A stretch of 64,000 nucleotides of DNA, taken from positions 108,521,501 to 108,585,500 of the forward strand of contig CM027378.1 in NCBI GenBank assembly GCA_015680905.1. Reading direction: 5' to 3'. The position numbers and the translations under genes are program-made. Under the pieces are notes generated by a model. The model saw nothing but the letters and a program-made list of their open reading frames with translations, was not told the origin of the DNA and searched no databases. The stretch's first letter is position 1. The number at the start of each line of letters is the position of its first letter. The stretch comes from Coptis chinensis. Lineage: Eukaryota > Streptophyta > Magnoliopsida > Ranunculales > Ranunculaceae. Below are positions 58,302-64,000 of this stretch, in pieces.

Positions 58302-61300
58302 TTAACTGGGTTTCATCGCCATATGCTTCTCAATTAACTTGTCCACAAAGGCACGAATCTACACGTTGATTAATACAAACAATTAATACCATTTTCATGA
58401 AAGCTATATATAGCCCGCAAAATAGCAGTACACAAAACTCATAAATAGACCATCAGTATGCATCAAACACTGACCTTATTCTTCCGCTTGTAGTCGAGGA
58501 ACTGAGAGGCATCCATGGCTTTTTCTGCATCTGTAGTTTGCTCCATGACCTGATCAAACCAAATTAAAAAGTAGCAGTTGAGACTTAAACTTGCAGACAA
58601 AAAGTATCAGTACAAACTTCATTGCTCCAACCAAATATGACACTGGATACAGAGATGCATGATAGACCCTGTCGCAAAATTGAGAGTTAAAAGAATAGTT
58701 AAAAGCAACAAATAGAACAAGATACTACCTTAGTTGCACTCTTTTTCATTATTGACTTGTAACCTTCCTTATCAATCTTTCTAGCTTTATAAAGAGGCAT
58801 AAGCAATGAAGCAACATAATCCACGATAGCTTTTTTGAAACGCTCCGCTCCTCTTGTTTGAGTTTCCACCAACACCTGGTTTTCTGCAGCTTGTGATGCA
58901 CTACTTCCTTCTGTTCCTTTGGCATACCTCCTACTCACAGGTTTCGATACTGCACTGGAATCCTCCTCATCTCTTATGTTTACTGTATGATGATAGAAAT
59001 CAGGGTCAACTGCTGCAGCTTGTGATTGCCATCTCTCGATGTCCTGATAGTCCTTAATCCCTCCGCTACCAGCACTATCAACCCATGCCTTTGTAAATCT
59101 ACTATCAGTGGCAGCACTTTCTCCAGAGTGTTCTCTGAGGTTCAATTGGTAGCCTACCTCATTAGAGTGGCTCCGATGTGTGTAATTATCACTTGACATT
59201 CTTGAACTGTCAAGGTTGGCACAGGCCGCAGAAAAATCAACGGACCAGTTTCTAACTTTGCAATTCCTGGAGTCAATCTCCGAAAGACAATCTTGCCTTC
59301 CGAAATCTCGCCTAAAGTCAGAGTCATCCATTTGTGCGTACTGCTCTCGTCTTGCAAATTTGTGAAATGAGGGTATCTTGGGAAGCTCACGTGACGCATT
59401 GACTGCTTCGGAAGACGCATATGCCTGCAGAAATAACCAGCTTTACATTAATCCAATCACAAGAAAAGAACAAAAGAGAAAACTACAAGTCACACGGGAA
59501 CTAGTCAACGTGTTGTCTTATGGACTATGGTACATTGTGAGTGATATTTATATAAAGCAGTCCCTGTCCAAATGGAACGGTTTAAATGAGTTGGACACTT
59601 CCAGGGGGTCAGGATCCAAGTATATTGTCCCCACATTACTTGCCTGGTCGAAATAAACCTCCTTCCTTTCCATGGTTTCCTATCATTCTACAACAAGTTG
59701 CCTCTAACAAAACGACTGCTTATAGACCCTTAATGCTTATATCTCACTATTGGGGATCATCACATAAACTTATTTTCACTTTAGTAGTAGCATATCTCTG
59801 CTATAGTTACCATTCTAACAATGAACAATCAAGATTCCAAACACATTCACTTTTCTTAACACTTTTAATTTCCAGGGCCAAAGAAAATAAATATATATAA
59901 ATAAACAAATAATTGCTTGCCTCAAAAGTACCAGAATGCCACATGCCAGATGTTTTCCCAATGCCCATATTATTTCATTACCAATATAATGATAAAGCAA
60001 AACACAAAAATGTACTGTTTGGTATATGGTTGAAGGGGACAAACCTCAGCAGCCGCAAGAGCAGCAGCACGAGCTGCTTCAGCAGCAGCAAAGGCAGCCG
60101 CTTCTTCTTCAGACATGGCAACATTCTCATCCTCTGCCAGAGAATCCAGGCAAGGTACAATTTCTTGCGAACGTACTGAATTTGCCTCAGATTTTGAGTC
60201 AGTAACATTGTCCAACTTCACTACCTTGCGAATGTTCCCTTTATCATAGGTTGCACCATTAGCCATTCGTATTGACTTCCTTGAGATAGAATCTTTAGAG
60301 TACTTGTTCTTAGGTAAATCTGGAGCAGTTGTTTGCCTCAACAATTTCAACCCACCATTAGCAGCTTTTTTCTTACGGAAAACTTCAATCCACACACTGA
60401 CCAACTGGCTTGCAACAGCACGAATATCACGACTAGTATGAACACAAACTTTCTCTTTCACTGTCCTTCCAATACCTGCAGTAATAGGAATTTAAGTCAC
60501 TGAAACAGCATGCATAATTAGTTCAAACATTGATGCTTTGGTTGATGAGATACCAGTAACAAAAATTAACAACAATAATCAGTAACTGAAAATCTGATAT
60601 GCAGAAGATGCACTTATAATATAGCTCTCTCCATACAAAACAAAAAATGACTTCATGTTATGTTATTTATACTTTGTGTAGAAATGACCAAAACTATATT
60701 CAAACTCTATGCTGATATAAGTAGCCATGGGAATGAAAAAGACAAGCTGAACAAGATAAGACCAAAACCAGATTAATCTCCATGAACTTATTAATATGTT
60801 AACCAAATTCATTTTTATTCCTTGCATAATTTATTCTTGAAAAGAGGATATAGATACCTGAAAGGCGCACAGCAAGCAGATTGGTCGACACACGCACAAG
60901 AAGACGAACACAATGACGCAAAAGTTGGGTCCCATCCTTCCCCATTGAGTCCTGTTTACATGAGCAACAATAACAATTACGAACCAGCCAAAATATAGAA
61001 CCAAAGACATAATTTTAAAGAGAAATGTATCAAACAGAACAACAAGAATAATACCAAACGCATGGAAGGAAAATTTACCAGTATCCATGAGTTAAGCGTG
61101 CTAAGTCCTTCTTTGGTCCCGGCAAAGGACTTCAGAGCTTCAACAGGAAGATTCAATAATTCTTTGGCCAAATGCAGTCGTCCAACTGTAGTTTTCGCAT
61201 TATGAAACATGTCTTTTAGTAGAGCCTCCCTCGTCAATCTGTGGTCTCCATTGAAGGAGCTCCTGGACAGAGCAGTCGAAAGTTTAACTGCCTCCAGCCT

Positions 61301-63722
61301 CTTCAAAATGTCCATAACTTCATATCTTTCACTCTCCATCTGTCTTTGTGCAGCCTCCATAGCTTCCACTTCAGCTGTATAATCATTTCCAGTATTCAAA
61401 ATGTCAATTATACGTACCGCCTCTCGAAGGCCACTCATCATTGCACCACCCACAGTGTCTGGATGCTCCTTGCAGGTAGCTTCGCCAGCAAAAAATAAAC
61501 AGTTCTCAATGGGCCTACCAAGGATATCATAGTCCTCCCCAGAAGCTCCCACAGCAACATATGAGTACGCTCCACGACTGAAAGGATCTTGACCCCAATT
61601 TGTCACAACCGACGCAACTGGATTAGGTACAGAAGCATTTCCAAAAAGTTTACGGAGAACCTCCACGGCATGGTTCACATGATCAGATGAGGACATACTT
61701 TGGCCATCCAAGGCTGCCTTGCCAACTACAAGCGCTATAAGAATGGGAGCTCCTGCCGTTTTCTTTACATTCCAAAACATAAAGCACTGGCCCCTTCGAT
61801 CAGTTTCCTCTGCAGTAGCTCCAAAATAGTCCACTGAATCATCCCAAAATACATCGGGAAATTCCAAGACTACTTTATTCAGAACACCGAAACCAAGTTG
61901 ATGGATGGAGGACTGTTTCCACTCTGGCAGAGAAGGAGAAAAGTTTATGGTATTTGCCTTTAAACAACCCAGTGGCACTGTGATCAGGACAGCATCTCCT
62001 GTAAATTCATTACCATTTGAAGTGGAAACTTTAACTTTTCCATGCAGGTCATTTGTTTCACCACATCCCATCGTGCTATAAGAGACTTCAGTGACCACAT
62101 GATTCAAGTGAACAGCGAGGCCTTTTCCTAGAGATTCAATAACAGTGCTGTAACCACCTTTAATCATGCAGTGTGCCCCACCAAAACCTCCATAAACATC
62201 ATCCTGATTCCAGTAAGGAAGAGAAACCTCTTTAAGCAGCGCAGCACAACCATACTCTAAGTTGGCAAAATGCCAGTTCATGACCCTCCTCTCCAGGGGA
62301 CTTAAAACCTCCTTGTCACTAGTAATTCCCTTATCATGACCATTTGTTCTAGTGTCAAAAGAATCACTCGCCAGAGTATCAAACTCCAAATCTTCAGTAT
62401 CTGAAATGGATTGAGCCATACGACGCTTTTTCAGTGCATATTCTAACCCGTCCTCAAGTGACATTTTAGTTGCCCGATCACCCTGCTCTTCCATAAGCAC
62501 TACCATGTCATCAAGGAGACTATTATACTCAGCTTCCAGAGCTTCATCCAACTCTAGTGGAACTTTTGACCAGTCACAGTATCATAGAGAGGGCAGTCAC
62601 TATTCAGAACAGTCAGTTCAAGACCTAATTGAGAACAAACCAAAGAAGATGGATCTGGTCTTCTTTCAGTTGCAACATCAGCCTCCACACCGGTAATAAT
62701 GCTTGCCCCAAGATCCACAGGAACCGAGAGAGACGACCGATCTGTATACACACGACCACCTAATCTATTGCCTCAAGGATAGTGACAGAAAAACCCTGGC
62801 GTTGTAGATGACGGGCTGCAGTCAACCCAGCAGGACCAGCTCCTACAACTATAATTCTTTTTCGAATTTCTGAATCACATTGCATTTCATTAATTGCCTC
62901 AGAAGAATCAGCTGCAACGGCTTGAATCCCTTGTGACTCTTTTATCTTCTTGAAACCTACAAAAGAGTCCAATCCACTGTCCACTACTTCACTAGATATA
63001 TTAGCCAAGGTATCAGTATCAGCTGTTCTGTTTGGTAGCTTTGTCTCAATCCAACCAATTTTCTGCTCCTTAGTACTTTGGCATCCTTCGGATTCTATCG
63101 ACCAATTCTCTGATCCCAAGAACTCCTGTCTTTTTGTTGTTTGGGATATCGGTTCCTCTTCATTGAGGATCAAACCATTCTTTATGTCGGTGAGCCTTTC
63201 AGGATACTCAACCTGACCAAGGATGAAAGGAGCTTTACACACTGAATCAGAAAGCTGTGTCCCACATTTTTCCTCACTTGAGCTCTCTTTAGAAAGTTTA
63301 AGGTCGGCCTCACCACACGGTTCTGACTTCTCCTTCTCACAAGCAATGCCAACATTTATATAACCCTGTTGAAAAGTAATTAACAACTGGACACAGAGAT
63401 ACTACGCAAAAGCAGATAAGAGAGCCTGAATAAATATGATATTTCCTCCACCTCCACTTCATAAAGCCATTAAACAAAAGGGGAGTGAGCAGAGGAGGAG
63501 TAAAAAGAATATGGACCTTTTTTCTTTGGAGTTAAAAGGAGGGGAGGGGGGAATATCCATCTAATGAACAAACAACTTACATTTTGGTCAAGAAAACCAT
63601 AGATCTCCCGAATAAGAGATATTCGTTGTGGATCAATGTCTGATGGCGCATCAGTCGCTCCACAGTCTGAGAGACGCAATATGTGATTTGTGTCTTTACT
63701 CCATAGACCCAAGATAAAATTC
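58302..63722 (-). CDS. LDL3: Lysine-specific histone demethylase LDL3, 3' part, two frameshifts
   Basis: FAD-dependent amine oxidase that removes methyl groups from histone H3 Lys4 in the nucleus. The 5' exons lie beyond the window. Seven exons are visible: 63722-63581 (end of the SWIRM domain, LIREIYGFLDQN), 63365-61079, 60951-60858, 60475-60045, 59424-58729, 58549-58475 and 58358-58302. The large exon holds a low-complexity linker, the FAD loop IIVVGAGPAGLTAARHL, GGRVYTDRSS, the catalytic core (WHFANLEYGCAALLKEVSLP, GGYSTVIESLGKG) and FAGEATCKEHPDTVGGAMMS. The C-terminal exons include VDYVASLLMPLYKARKI, typical of LDL3. The large exon has two frame breaks: at about 62761-62766, just before GGRV (one or four bases missing), and at about 62562-62566 (TGQK then VPLELDE, one G missing). 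Its 2287 bases would be a multiple of three with two more. Everything else is open and spliced canonically. Confidence 0.87.
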
Positions 63723-64000
63723 CTGCATGCGACACTCAAATAAGTTCTAGTTTCATCCACAATCATTGACACCAAGCATACAAGAGTATGAACTGATAAT
63801 ACAGGACAATATGCAAAGTCTTTGTCTGCAACTTCTATTAAAATAAAAATAAAAAGTCAAGGCAACAAGCGCAGGTCTTGTAGCACTCGAAGTGTATGCC
63901 TGAGCAAAGCAATGCAAAGAGATACTTAAAACTAAGTAAAAATACATCTACATTTTTTCGGGTGATTCCAGTTCTCAAAAGCTAAGAATGCAGCTTGAAC
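63723..64000. other. Intron of LDL3 running off the window
   Basis: Upstream of the SWIRM-end exon acceptor (TGCAG at 63727-63723 on the minus strand). No further LDL3 exon was recognised before the window ends. Confidence 0.6.

Overview
This is nuclear DNA from a flowering plant, almost certainly a eudicot. It is AT-rich, its genes are split by short GT-AG introns, several proteins look plastid-targeted, and the spaces between genes hold many short inverted-repeat transposons (MITEs). I cannot name the genus. I placed exons by joining open frames across splice sites whose phases agree; every exon chain below was checked for phase by hand.

Left third (1-22 kb): a DUF241 gene with one frameshift (minus, 1.6-2.5 kb); a MITE-rich spacer (3-7.2 kb) with a Tourist-like MITE and nested long-TIR MITEs; a CASP-like membrane protein (plus, 11.0-11.8 kb); a decayed copy (12.9-14.1 kb) followed by an intact copy (14.6-16.7 kb) of a DUF7796 glycosyltransferase-like gene, both minus; a copy of the photosystem II assembly gene HCF244 with all eight exons and splice sites but a disrupted reading frame (18.1-21.8 kb, minus); and a tRNA-Glu(CTC) at 22.0 kb.

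Middle (23-45 kb): an intact plastid aspartate-semialdehyde dehydrogenase gene (minus), whose first intron carries a TIR element with a 9-bp target duplication enclosing a class II small heat-shock protein fragment (a Pack-MULE-like insertion). Next is a tandem array of about 448-bp units (30.2-33.7 kb) that runs directly into the start codon of the starch-granule gene ESV1 (plus, 33.7-38.3 kb). The array appears to be a repeated ESV1 promoter, 5' leader and first codons. An O-fucosyltransferase family gene (minus, 39.9-44.7 kb) follows.

Right third (45-64 kb): a hAT MITE, a palindromic minisatellite, a two-AN1 zinc-finger stress-associated protein (minus), a plastid DUF760 gene (plus) with a truncated LINE in an intron, and the 3' two-thirds of a lysine-specific demethylase LDL3 gene (minus) that leaves the window at the right edge and has two frameshifts.

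The genes do not form one pathway. Several products act in plastids (HCF244 in D1 synthesis, ASD in lysine/threonine/methionine synthesis, ESV1 in starch, DUF760 unknown). I found no CRISPR-like, biosynthetic-cluster or exotic defence system. The most unusual structures are the amplified ESV1 5' region and the intronic gene-capture element.
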